Origin: Candidatus Obscuribacterales bacterium | GTDB taxonomy: Bacteria; Cyanobacteriota; Vampirovibrionia; Obscuribacterales; Obscuribacteraceae | DNA length: 64,000 nt | Reading direction: 5' to 3' | Assembly (NCBI GenBank): GCA_020050835.1 | Contig: JAGVKB010000093.1 | Coordinates: forward strand, 33,748-97,747 | Part shown: piece after piece, positions 15,079 to 23,685 of the stretch | How the letters are laid out: each line of letters begins with the position of its first letter | How positions within the stretch are numbered: position 1 is the stretch's first letter | The notes under the pieces: generated by a model | The model's database searches: none | Seen by the model: the letters and a program-made list of their open reading frames with translations, nothing else | Told to the model about the DNA's origin: nothing | Translations under genes and position numbers: made by a program

Positions 15079-17223
15079 TTGACTCCTGTCGAAAGACTAT
15101 GGATGCGGCAAAATCAACAGATTCCCAACTATAGCGAGATTCCCAGCCCACGGAATGTGATCGTCAGTGGAATAAAGTGGCTGGTAATGACTCTGGCTTT
15201 TGCTCTTGCTTGCTCGTGCTTGTACCTCGCCATCAAGGTCTGGCTCCAGGTGCAGGATTTGCCGCCGCTTTCGAGTCTGGAGAGCTACGATCGCGGTGAT
15301 CCGATTCAAATCTTCGATCGCTACGATCATCTAATCTGCAGTTTCAAGGGTGCTGAAAATCGCAAGAGAGTAAACCTCGACCAGATCTCTGCCGCGATGA
15401 AATGGGCTGTATTGGCTGCAGAAGATCACACCTTTTATGAGCATCATGGGGTTAGCCTGGTGGGAACTGCACGCGCATTTCTTGCGAACCTTCATGCCGG
15501 GCATGTCGTCGAGGGCGGATCGACCATTACTCAACAGTTAGTGAAGAATCTTTTTTTCGAGCAGTCGAAGCGAACGATCGATCGCAAAGTGACAGAGGCG
15601 TTGATCGCCTGGGAATTGGAGAGGCGATACTCGAAGGATCAAATCCTCGAAATGTATCTGAATGAGGCCTATTTTGGCAGCGGTGCCTATGGCATCGAAC
15701 AAGCCGCTCGCTACTATTTCGGCAAGCCGGCGGCGCAGTTGCGAGTATCCGAGAGCGCCTTCCTGGCCGGATTGATTAAGTCGCCCACTAAGTTGGGGAT
15801 GCAAGACAATCGACCGAAGGCGGCTATTCAACAATTAGAGACGATCGATAAGATGGTGCGCTACGGATTCCTCTCTCCGGCGCGTGCAGAGCAGGTTCGT
15901 TTGGAGCCCTTGCGGTTCTGGGAGAAAGCTGAGCCGACCGGGGTGCAGGCTATCACTAAGTTTCCGTACTTCGTTAGCTACGTGTTGGATCTCGTTCGTC
16001 AGCGCTATACTCCGGGAGAGATTAGAAGGCACGGGCTGCGCATTTATACTTCGCTGGATCCGGCGGTGCAGGAGGTTGCCGAACGAGTGCTGAAGCAGGG
16101 CATCGCTAACGCGCCGGCCGGGGTCGATCAAGGTGCGCTGGTGACCGTATCAGTCCGGGATGGCTCGGTCCTGGCGATGGTCGGTGGCGTAGGCGATTTC
16201 GAGCAGAGTCAATACAATTGCGCAACGCATGGTCACACCGCCGGCTCGGTCTTCAAGTCATTTGTTTATCTGGCTGCCTTCGATGCCCAAGTCATGTCGC
16301 CGGAAAGTGAGATTGACGATAAGCCGCTTACTGTTGAGTTATCGAAGAAAGACGAGTGGAAACCAAAAAATTTCGATGGAAAGTTCTCCGGTACCATTAC
16401 AGTTAGCGATGCGCTTACCTATTCGCGCAATGTCTGCGCTGTTCGAGTCGCGCAGCGCATCGGCATTCCAGCAGTTGTTGACGCAGCAAGACGAGCCGGG
16501 ATTAGAGATAGGCTCGAGCCCAATCTCTCCTTGTCTCTTGGCAGCGAAGCGATCACGCCGCTGGAAATGGCTGGTGCATATGCGACATTCGCGCGCGACG
16601 GTCTGATGATTTATCCTTGGGTTCTGCGCCGCATCGACAACCGCAACGGCCGGATCGTGCAATCATTCGAGCAACCGGCCTCGCGAGGCTTTGGCTCGGA
16701 GCCGATCTCGCAACTTGTCAGCGTGCTGCGCCGGGTAGTCGTTGAAGGCACCGGACAGGCTGCCAATATTGCCAATTTATTTGTGGCGGGAAAGACAGGG
16801 ACTTCCGATCAAGCAAGAGATTTGTGGTTCGTCGGATTTACACCGGACCTAGTAACAGCGGTTTGGAGCGGCAATAATGAGGGAAGTCCAATCGCCGGCG
16901 CAAATGTCACCGGTGGAACAGTGATGGCAAGGATCTGGCGCAGCTATACCGTTGTGCTCTATGCAGATCAGTCTCTGGTGAAAAAGGGTCTGATCAGGCG
17001 CACGCTCGATGCAAGGACTGGTGCGCCGAAAGCAGCCGGAGCCGGTGCGCATGCTCGGGGGGCGGTACAAAGTGGTTCGGGTTCACAGCCTTCACAAGCT
17101 GCGGCGGACAAGGTGCTTGTCACTCCTGATGGTGGCAAAGTGATTCTCCAGATGCAGCAAGGAAAGATGGATGAACGTTCTCAGGAACAGGAAGCCGGGG
17201 GACTTAAGTTCAAACTGCATTGA
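15079..17223 (+). CDS. Class A penicillin-binding protein (transglycosylase/transpeptidase)
   Basis: Bifunctional peptidoglycan synthase. An N-terminal anchor helix (about 30-55) is followed by a GT51 transglycosylase domain with E-D-H-T-F-Y-E-H-H-G-V (catalytic Glu115), G-G-S-T-I-T-Q-Q-L-V-K-N and E-x-Y-L-N-E-A-Y-F-G. The transpeptidase domain has S-V-F-K (Ser390 nucleophile), S-R-N (449-451) and K-T-G-T-S (572-576). Length (714 aa) is normal for PBP1-type enzymes. It polymerises and crosslinks glycan strands outside the inner membrane. The TTG at 15079 has AAGG six bases upstream; an ATG at 15103 is the alternative. The gene stands alone. Its last codons are partly duplicated just downstream (17264-17299). 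Confidence 0.95.
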   Translation: MTPVERLWMRQNQQIPNYSEIPSPRNVIVSGIKWLVMTLAFALACSCLYLAIKVWLQVQDLPPLSSLESYDRGDPIQIFDRYDHLICSFKGAENRKRVNLDQISAAMKWAVLAAEDHTFYEHHGVSLVGTARAFLANLHAGHVVEGGSTITQQLVKNLFFEQSKRTIDRKVTEALIAWELERRYSKDQILEMYLNEAYFGSGAYGIEQAARYYFGKPAAQLRVSESAFLAGLIKSPTKLGMQDNRPKAAIQQLETIDKMVRYGFLSPARAEQVRLEPLRFWEKAEPTGVQAITKFPYFVSYVLDLVRQRYTPGEIRRHGLRIYTSLDPAVQEVAERVLKQGIANAPAGVDQGALVTVSVRDGSVLAMVGGVGDFEQSQYNCATHGHTAGSVFKSFVYLAAFDAQVMSPESEIDDKPLTVELSKKDEWKPKNFDGKFSGTITVSDALTYSRNVCAVRVAQRIGIPAVVDAARRAGIRDRLEPNLSLSLGSEAITPLEMAGAYATFARDGLMIYPWVLRRIDNRNGRIVQSFEQPASRGFGSEPISQLVSVLRRVVVEGTGQAANIANLFVAGKTGTSDQARDLWFVGFTPDLVTAVWSGNNEGSPIAGANVTGGTVMARIWRSYTVVLYADQSLVKKGLIRRTLDARTGAPKAAGAGAHARGAVQSGSGSQPSQAAADKVLVTPDGGKVILQMQQGKMDERSQEQEAGGLKFKLH

Positions 17224-17299
17224 GCCGTCAAGACAGATCTCGAGTCTATCGTGTCCGTGCTGAAAGCCGGGGGACTAAAGTTCAAGCCGCATTGAGCCG
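17191..17299 (+). repeat. Duplicated 3' end of the PBP gene
   Basis: The last ~36 bases of the gene and stop region (17191-17227: AAGCCGGGGGACT...TTCAA...GCATTGAGCCG) recur almost exactly at 17264-17299, with a short unrelated spacer between. In the second copy the frame would again end in the same G-G-L-K-F-K-like tail and TGA. This looks like a local duplication. Confidence 0.75.
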
Positions 17300-17431
17300 G
17301 CGTCATGGTAAGCAAGTCGATGTTCAGTTAGAACGAGCCCGGCTGTAGCTGCTGCCAGTCAGTTATGGGACTAGATAGATCTGGAGCGAACGGTCATCGG
17401 AGAGTGTTCGTTGGTGCTAGTTCGGAGGACT

Positions 17432-18031
17432 TCAAGGTGCGATGTCGTGCCATCGGACCGACTGAAGAGTCTTCAAGAATTCCGGCAGATACTGCACGTA
17501 CTGGTCGACCGGAGCGCAAAAGTAGATCTCTTGAACAGCGCAACCCCGGTTCGATCCGTTGATGTAGATTGAATATGTGCTGCGGTCGATATCCGGGTAC
17601 CGTCCCTGGGTCGACAGAACGGTAATGCCGTTAATAGTCTCAGTCCTCGCCTGCTCCAGCTCAAATACTGACGGTGCAGTTTGATTGCCGATCACGGGGG
17701 CGACCTGGGCGATCTCGTCGGCAGTAAGATGATGCGGCGGAAGGAGGAGCAGTGACTCGAACCTGGCTCCGAACTCTGTTTTCAATAACTTGCCGCGGAA
17801 ATGGAAGCAGATCTGTACTTCCGGCTTGGCGGGTGGAGTAAAGTAAAACAGGTAGCTATTGCCGACCTGACCGAGAAGCTCGCGCGTGTTCAACCAACCT
17901 TCTGGCAATTGCAAACTTCTCAGGCGGCCGAGATTGGAAAGTTCCATGGTTTCAAGTGAAACTCCAGTGACGACATTATGATACCGCTCCAACCAGTGCT
18001 TAAATCTTGGTGCGCAGCGGCAGAGTAGCAA
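17432..18031 (-). CDS. Unknown protein coupled to the zincin/papain-like gene
   Basis: No family recognised with confidence. The sequence alternates short beta-like stretches and ends I-N-G-I-T-V-L-S...Y-S-I-Y-I-N-G...V-Q-E-I-Y-F-C-A-P...L-K-T-L-Q-S-V-R-W, a pattern reminiscent of the DcrB/PsbP/Mog1-type fold. There is no signal peptide or membrane helix. The TTG at 18031 overlaps the upstream gene by 32 bases; a later ATG at 17947 is also possible. Tight coupling to the larger upstream gene suggests the two products act together, for instance as effector and partner or immunity protein; that is inference only. Confidence 0.55.
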   Translation of the reverse strand: MLLCRCAPRFKHWLERYHNVVTGVSLETMELSNLGRLRSLQLPEGWLNTRELLGQVGNSYLFYFTPPAKPEVQICFHFRGKLLKTEFGARFESLLLLPPHHLTADEIAQVAPVIGNQTAPSVFELEQARTETINGITVLSTQGRYPDIDRSTYSIYINGSNRGCAVQEIYFCAPVDQYVQYLPEFLKTLQSVRWHDIAP

Positions 18032-20261
18032 GCCAGAGCTCTTGCAGGCTCAAGCCGTCCGGTTGATACTCACGGCCCCAGGGATTGAATATGTCGACAT
18101 GCCCGTTGGCCGGATTGTAATCGGTGATAACAATGAAATGACCGCCGTCGAGATCGGGAGAGCCGAGATCAGCTTTGAATGGCTTATTTCCGATATCGAT
18201 ACCGATGATTACAGGTAACGTACCTCGATCCTTGGCGTTTTTCAACTGATCGCCTAGCGCCTCGACGCTCGAAAGTCCGTCGTCTAGTGAGACGTGTGGC
18301 TCGCGCCGGCCGACGATTTGATGGTAGATATCGTCGAGGGCGGCACCGTTCATGTAGGGATCGGCCGGGTCGATGTTTCGCAGATCGCTCTCAGGCTTGA
18401 TCAACGGACGAGCCGGCTGCCGGTCGGAGTCTATCAAGCGATAAGGACTCTCGTTCAAATTGCTCGTCGATTGCCGTTCGTAACTAAGAAAGCCCTTGTA
18501 GGAGTGTTTGTAGATCAAAGTGTCGGGGTTTACCCAACGAAGGAAGTTATTTTGCCGCTGCCAGTGTGTGTTAATCGCCGTCGTTTGAAACAGTTGGCTG
18601 GCATAGTTTGGCCTGTCCCACAATTCCAATTCAGGCTTTAAGTTAAGTGCGCTCAGTCGAATCTCGGTGCCGTCACCTGCTATGTAGCTTCCAAACCTGG
18701 CAACCTGGCTGACCAGTTGGACCGCGCTCAATGGACTTGTTTTGTAGATAACATATTCGAGCGCTGCCGGACCGCAGGTTGGGTGCTTGCCTTGCGACAC
18801 CTCTTTGGGATCGGCGACGAGCTTGAGGACGTCGACGGCCAGCTTTTTTGAGTGCCTTTCGGGAATGCTTTTGTTGTCCTCAATTAAACGGTTGAGATTG
18901 CGGTAGAGCTCTGCTGTTCCGCCCCAGTCGAGATCAGATCTGCCTTCTACCTTCTTCATCAAGTTTGTCAGGGGCGAAGTATCTCTAGACAGTGAGCTCA
19001 AGAGCCGAGCTCGCTGCAGCCACAAGAATTTACCGGCGGCCGCATCCGAGAAATCGATCTCCGGGCGAAACTGGCCACCTGTACTCTTGAAATCAAGGAA
19101 TTCGGCTTGCCAGATCTGCTCGTAGGTCTTGCCATTTGAAAGTTTGAGCGTTGGAACGGATGAGGCGATTGTGCTTGCCGCAAGCACCGGATGGGTCGGA
19201 TCCAAAGCCAGCGCTGCACGCTCTTCGGCTAATCTGGCGCGCGTTTCTTGAGCCAGTCTGACGGCTCGGTAGGTTTGCCAGGCCCTGGCTTCGTCGCCCT
19301 CCGCCAGTCTTTTCGAGGCTAATTCGAAGCCGGGCTCGGCAATTCGTGCGCGCGTTTCGGCGCGGTGGGTGAGCTCATGAATCAAAAGCTTGAGGTCGGC
19401 CTGGCCGTTGCTCAGCGTGATCATGTCTCTATTTGCAAAATACGCAGTTTGCTCTGCGCCGGATTGGACTCTGGCCCAGCGATTTCGGGCAAGCAGCGGC
19501 TCGAGCTCGAATCGGACTGTCTGTGTTTGGTCTAGCCGGTAGTTGATTGCAATGTGCCTTTCTGCCGGAATCCCCAATTTCAATGCGAGATTGGCGCTGT
19601 CTTCCACCCGCCTGAGCCCTTCTTGAGCAAACGGCAATGCTGATGACAAAGTTGCTCCGGTGACTGCCGCCAAAATTAGCTCTTCTTGACGCGGAGTCTT
19701 GCCGGCAAGCCACTCAGCGCCATGGCTGACCGTCAGCTGGGCCGTCGCACCAAACGCTCCAGTCAGCGGTCGGAGCAGGAGCTTTCCGGCCAGCGGCGTT
19801 CCCGCTGCAAGTCGATTGCCGCCTTCGAAGATTCCGAATGCAACTGCCGAGCCAGCGGCATTACCGGCTCTGGTTTCCCCTGGATTGGGTGTTCTGAGCC
19901 AGTCATAGAAAGCCGCACCGGCCACCTGGGCAGCCGCTTCGCTCTCGCTCAGCTTGTAAGCTCTCAGGTTACCGCCAGCAAACTTGCCAGCCAGGGCATA
20001 AGGAACCACCGAGCCCAACGCTTGAGCGATGTTCTGGAGCCAGTACTGGCCGCTGTATGGCTGGCATCTTTCCACCGCCAGCGATTTGAATCGAAAGGCC
20101 TGGCTGTGTCCGGACAGACGGCTGACCGTATCGCTTACCGTATTGCAGGGCTCGATAAAAGCGGCATTGAACAGCGGTGCCAGAACGTTTTCTTCAGCCG
20201 ATCGGCACAACGTTTCTGCTGCTTTCGAGCAATCGAGCTCGCTGTGGTCCAGTCCAAACAT
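18000..20261 (-). CDS. Large protein with HExxH zincin motif and papain-like Cys protease C-terminus
   Basis: Three regions can be seen. Residues 75-215 are rich in Gly, Ala and hydrophobics with several helix-like stretches. Residues 290-345 hold H-E-L-T-H (295-299) and, 24 residues on, E-A-R-A (Glu324), the same arrangement as in the protein at 9375-10829. The C-terminal ~260 residues carry P-T-C-G-P-A-A (Cys496), G-G-H-F-I-V-I-T-D-Y (His708) and D-I-F-N-P-W-G (Asn726), the order and spacing of a papain/C39-like cysteine peptidase. No signal peptide is evident. Such multi-module proteins are often secreted toxins or processing enzymes. A small gene follows with overlap. Catalysis by either site is inferred from motifs. 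Confidence 0.6.
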   Translation of the reverse strand: MFGLDHSELDCSKAAETLCRSAEENVLAPLFNAAFIEPCNTVSDTVSRLSGHSQAFRFKSLAVERCQPYSGQYWLQNIAQALGSVVPYALAGKFAGGNLRAYKLSESEAAAQVAGAAFYDWLRTPNPGETRAGNAAGSAVAFGIFEGGNRLAAGTPLAGKLLLRPLTGAFGATAQLTVSHGAEWLAGKTPRQEELILAAVTGATLSSALPFAQEGLRRVEDSANLALKLGIPAERHIAINYRLDQTQTVRFELEPLLARNRWARVQSGAEQTAYFANRDMITLSNGQADLKLLIHELTHRAETRARIAEPGFELASKRLAEGDEARAWQTYRAVRLAQETRARLAEERAALALDPTHPVLAASTIASSVPTLKLSNGKTYEQIWQAEFLDFKSTGGQFRPEIDFSDAAAGKFLWLQRARLLSSLSRDTSPLTNLMKKVEGRSDLDWGGTAELYRNLNRLIEDNKSIPERHSKKLAVDVLKLVADPKEVSQGKHPTCGPAALEYVIYKTSPLSAVQLVSQVARFGSYIAGDGTEIRLSALNLKPELELWDRPNYASQLFQTTAINTHWQRQNNFLRWVNPDTLIYKHSYKGFLSYERQSTSNLNESPYRLIDSDRQPARPLIKPESDLRNIDPADPYMNGAALDDIYHQIVGRREPHVSLDDGLSSVEALGDQLKNAKDRGTLPVIIGIDIGNKPFKADLGSPDLDGGHFIVITDYNPANGHVDIFNPWGREYQPDGLSLQELWLATLPLRTKI

Positions 20262-20487
20262 TTCTCAGCCTTAATCTCTAGAGAGAATGTATGAATCCTA
20301 ACCTTCGGCAAAGTTAGATCCACTGTGTAATTGCGCAGAGATAGCCTGGGCTTCGCGCCGTCCAGGAGTTCTAACTGTCGCACCGGGGATTTGGAAGGCG
20401 TTCGGTTTAGCACAAATTAAGTCGCAGCCGAAGGCGAGATTGCCAAGGGCCATTTAAAATATCTGAGGCAACCTTTGGAATAGAGCT

Positions 20488-22023
20488 ATGAATCAACAAA
20501 AGCGGTTAAGTGTAGCCGGTTTACTGTGTTTACTCTCGTTGGTCGGACCGCTCAATGCGGGTTTGAGCAAAGACGTTGCGGGCGGACAAACCGCCGGCTC
20601 TCCGTCCAAGTTGGAGCAAGAGCCGAAAGCGGGCAACAACCCGAGCACGTCTGAATTTTTTCTTCAAGCGACGTCTCAGACCAAGCTTCATGCTGCCCAT
20701 CAAGCCAAGTCTCAAGCCAAGCAAGTATCAACTTCTTGCTCGACTATGATGGCTGGCAGTCTGCCCGTGCTTCCGCGGCACAGGATAAGAGCTACTCCAG
20801 CCACCGGTGAGATCTTTCAGCAAGACAGGTCTGCCCTAAATGGACGCAAGATACTGCTTTTCGTCCATGGCGGCGGAGCGGAGAAGCGCCCTTATTTCCG
20901 CTGGCAGAAGCTGGTTAAGGGACTGACCGCCAATCCTGAGTTCAACAGAAAGTTCAAGATTTACTTTTATCGATACAACACCGAAGTTCCGCTCGACACA
21001 ACTGCTCCCCAGCTGAAGCAGTCAATCCTGACGCTGCGCAGTGCTACCGGTGCCAAACAGGTGAGCCTGCTTTGTCTGAGCATGGGTGGCAACTTGGCTC
21101 AAAGAGCGATGCTCGATCCGGCTGTCGAATCAGCAGTTGATCTGGTGTTCTGTATGGCTACACCTTTTCATGGGTCTCCGCTGTTTTCGCCTGGCTGGTT
21201 TCAATACAGTCTAGATAGCCAGTGGTACATGCCCTGGGCGCGCACGGTGCACAATCTTGATTACCTTCTCTACTTCAGCCGGCACAAGATTCTGCAAAAG
21301 GATCTAGCCTGGGACAATTTCGACAAATTGATCCCCGATGTCGGCAAATTTAAAAGTGGATTGGGGATTGGTATTGGTCCGAAGGGGGTTCTGACGCCAC
21401 AGGCAGATGATAATCCTGAACTGGCAGCGATCAATCAGAGCCCGCGGGAGGACAAGAGCAAATACATCGCTTACGGTGGTTATCTCGTCAATATCTACTT
21501 GATGCACGGAAAGCGCAAACTTCTCGAAGAGACTGTCCTGGCTCCATTCCACTATGTCACTGTCAAGCTGCCGGTTCAGCTGGGACGCGAGCATCCTTGT
21601 CTCCGAATGCTGAACAAGGAGATGTCTTCGCTTGCTGTCGACCCGCAGGCGGCCAAAGCGGAACATGCTAACTCTCATGCCTATGTGCTGAACGACGGGA
21701 TTACACCAATTAGCAGCTCGCTCTACTTGCCTCCGGAAATTATCAAAGAGAATCCGATGATTCTTGAGTCTGAACTGCCGGTGCTGAAGAAAGTCAGCGA
21801 CATCCATCTCGTGCGAGTCTTTCGCGATCTTGACCACATCAGCTTCCTGGATGGCAAGCCGCCGAAGCACTTGGGGCGGCGCACGCTCAAAGATCAAGCG
21901 CACCCTGAGGACGGGCAGCGCAAGCTCTTTGCCTGGGTTGCACAAGATCTCCTGCAGTATGTGCCGGAAGGAAAGTCTGCCCAACTCGAGTCGAAAACTG
22001 TCAAACCGGTTAAAATCGACTAA
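20488..22023 (+). CDS. Exported alpha/beta hydrolase (lipase-like), paralogue 1
   Basis: A signal peptide (about residues 1-25) and a low-complexity linker precede an alpha/beta hydrolase domain: L-L-F-V-H-G-G-G (oxyanion region, 124-130), nucleophile elbow L-C-L-S-M-G-G-N (Ser198), M-A-T-P-F-H-G-S-P-L-F (lipase-like), and R-D-L-D-H-I-S-F-L-D-G near the C-terminus for the catalytic His. The elbow has Cys in place of the first Gly of GxSxG. It probably acts outside the cytoplasm on lipids or esters; substrate unknown. The next gene, 48 bases on, is a clear paralogue with the same motifs in the same order, so the pair arose by tandem duplication and is likely one operon. Confidence 0.8.
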   Translation: MNQQKRLSVAGLLCLLSLVGPLNAGLSKDVAGGQTAGSPSKLEQEPKAGNNPSTSEFFLQATSQTKLHAAHQAKSQAKQVSTSCSTMMAGSLPVLPRHRIRATPATGEIFQQDRSALNGRKILLFVHGGGAEKRPYFRWQKLVKGLTANPEFNRKFKIYFYRYNTEVPLDTTAPQLKQSILTLRSATGAKQVSLLCLSMGGNLAQRAMLDPAVESAVDLVFCMATPFHGSPLFSPGWFQYSLDSQWYMPWARTVHNLDYLLYFSRHKILQKDLAWDNFDKLIPDVGKFKSGLGIGIGPKGVLTPQADDNPELAAINQSPREDKSKYIAYGGYLVNIYLMHGKRKLLEETVLAPFHYVTVKLPVQLGREHPCLRMLNKEMSSLAVDPQAAKAEHANSHAYVLNDGITPISSSLYLPPEIIKENPMILESELPVLKKVSDIHLVRVFRDLDHISFLDGKPPKHLGRRTLKDQAHPEDGQRKLFAWVAQDLLQYVPEGKSAQLESKTVKPVKID

Positions 22024-22112
22024 AGACTCCTTACAACTAAGAATCGCTTCCCAGGTGCGACAATCACAATGTGTGTTTGGAAAGACTACCTGTGGAGGGT
22101 GTCGGTCTGGGT

Positions 22113-23594
22113 ATGGCTTGTCAGGCGGTGGTTCCCTTCAACCCTATCTTTCGGGTGTTACTCTTCGTTTTGCTCTTGGCGAGTCAGGTGAGCGGGCAGT
22201 GCTTGGCTCGACAAGATTCAGCCGATTTCACCAAACGTTCAATCTGGCAGAGTTTGCCGGCGGCTTCAGGAGTCAAACAGCCTGGGGGCGAAGAAGCGCC
22301 GGCGACGGTGCTTCCGAAAAGCGTCCGAGAGGTCGGGCAAAAGGTGACGATATTTCAGTTGCCGCCCCATGGAGAAGCGCTTGCGGCCAGACCGAAAGGA
22401 GTGGAGATCTATCAAGTCGATGCTGAACCGCTCGGCGAGCGCCAGCCATTTCTCTTGATTCACGGCGGCAATGGTGAGCATCTCAAGCTCTTTCATTGGG
22501 AAAAGGTGCTGGCGCGCTTCAATCAAGATGAGCGCTTTCGCAAGCGGTATAAACCATACCTGCTCAGATACAATTCATCCAAGTTGCTGGAAGAGCTGGT
22601 ACCGGAAGCGCGCAGCGCTGTGCTTTCATTGTCCGAAAGCTGTAATTCGAAACCGATTACGATCATGGCGCTCAGCATGGGCGGCAACATAGTCGAAATT
22701 GGCATGGAAGACCCGGAATTCGATCTCGCTGTTGACCGTATTATTGCCCTGGGCACGCCATTTCATGGCTCGCCATTATTTTCGTCCGATTGGTTCCAGT
22801 ACAGCCTATACAAGAGCAAAGTGCTTTCTGTTTTCAAAGTGCTGGACAGCCTTGATTATCGTGTTTACTTCAGTTGGCACAAGAATTATCAACAAGATTT
22901 GAAATGGGATGACTCGGACGAGCTGGTGCCACAAGTCGGGCATTTTAGGTCAAAACTGCCGTTTGGCCCCAAGGGCAATCTGACTGTAGACCGGGATACG
23001 AGCGCCTTGTTGTCCGCAGCTAATCACGACCGGAGAATGCACAAGAAAAAGTTTACGACTTTTGCTGGTTATCTGCTGAACTCCTACGTTCTAGACAAGG
23101 AGCGAGATCGGCTGCGCTGGAAGCTCTTTGCCCCCTTCCGCTTTATGAGCACTCAGATACGAGCGCAGGTTGGTGGCGAACAAGCTGCTCTGCTTGTGCT
23201 CAACCGGGAGATAAGCAAGATCGACTCCGGACCGGCCGGGACAGAGCTCGGCGCGGGACAGCATGTTTACGCGCTCAATGATGGTATTACGCCGGTCAGC
23301 AGCGCTCTCTTCCTGCCCGACTCGATCTGCCGCACCCACTTGTTGTTGCGCGAATCGGACCTGCTGGCGATCTTGCCTTACATCGATGTGGCTCAGGCGC
23401 GGGCTTTCAGAAATATAGACCACGTTACATTTGTTGAGGGAAAGCCGCCGCATCATGGCTCTCATCTCGTGCGCGATTCGATGCATCCGCAAGAAGGAAT
23501 GCATGGCATCCTCGATTGGATGTTGGCCGAGTTGCTGCAGTGTCGAGTAAGCGAGCTGGCCTCGGGCGACGGTTCGTTGTCTTCGTTGCATTAG
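22113..23594 (+). CDS. Exported alpha/beta hydrolase (lipase-like), paralogue 2
   Basis: Paralogue of the preceding gene: I-H-G-G-N-G (oxyanion), M-A-L-S-M-G-G-N (nucleophile Ser188 counted from this start; Ala replaces the first Gly of GxSxG), A-L-G-T-P-F-H-G-S-P-L-F, V-Y-A-L-N-D-G-I-T-P-V-S-S, and R-N-I-D-H-V-T-F-V-E-G near the end. The N-terminus from ATG 22113 begins M-A-C-Q-A-V-V-P and leads into a hydrophobic signal helix ending near V-S-G-Q-C-L-A. An in-frame GTG at 22071 would add 14 residues; the ribosome site is unclear for either. A terminator hairpin follows the stop. Confidence 0.8.
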   Translation: MACQAVVPFNPIFRVLLFVLLLASQVSGQCLARQDSADFTKRSIWQSLPAASGVKQPGGEEAPATVLPKSVREVGQKVTIFQLPPHGEALAARPKGVEIYQVDAEPLGERQPFLLIHGGNGEHLKLFHWEKVLARFNQDERFRKRYKPYLLRYNSSKLLEELVPEARSAVLSLSESCNSKPITIMALSMGGNIVEIGMEDPEFDLAVDRIIALGTPFHGSPLFSSDWFQYSLYKSKVLSVFKVLDSLDYRVYFSWHKNYQQDLKWDDSDELVPQVGHFRSKLPFGPKGNLTVDRDTSALLSAANHDRRMHKKKFTTFAGYLLNSYVLDKERDRLRWKLFAPFRFMSTQIRAQVGGEQAALLVLNREISKIDSGPAGTELGAGQHVYALNDGITPVSSALFLPDSICRTHLLLRESDLLAILPYIDVAQARAFRNIDHVTFVEGKPPHHGSHLVRDSMHPQEGMHGILDWMLAELLQCRVSELASGDGSLSSLH

Positions 23595-23610
23595 CCAGCG
23601 TCTTTGCAGC

Positions 23611-23644
23611 AAACGAACTGCCGGCTCTGACAGTTCGTTTTCGC
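23611..23644 (+). terminator. Intrinsic terminator after the lipase pair
   Basis: AAACGAACTG (23611-23620) pairs with CAGTTCGTTT (23631-23640), a 10-bp perfect stem with a ten-base loop, and the 3' arm runs into a short T tract. Confidence 0.6.
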
Positions 23645-23685
23645 ACTCAATTGCCTGGCTTTTGACAGACTAGCTGTTCAGTTGC

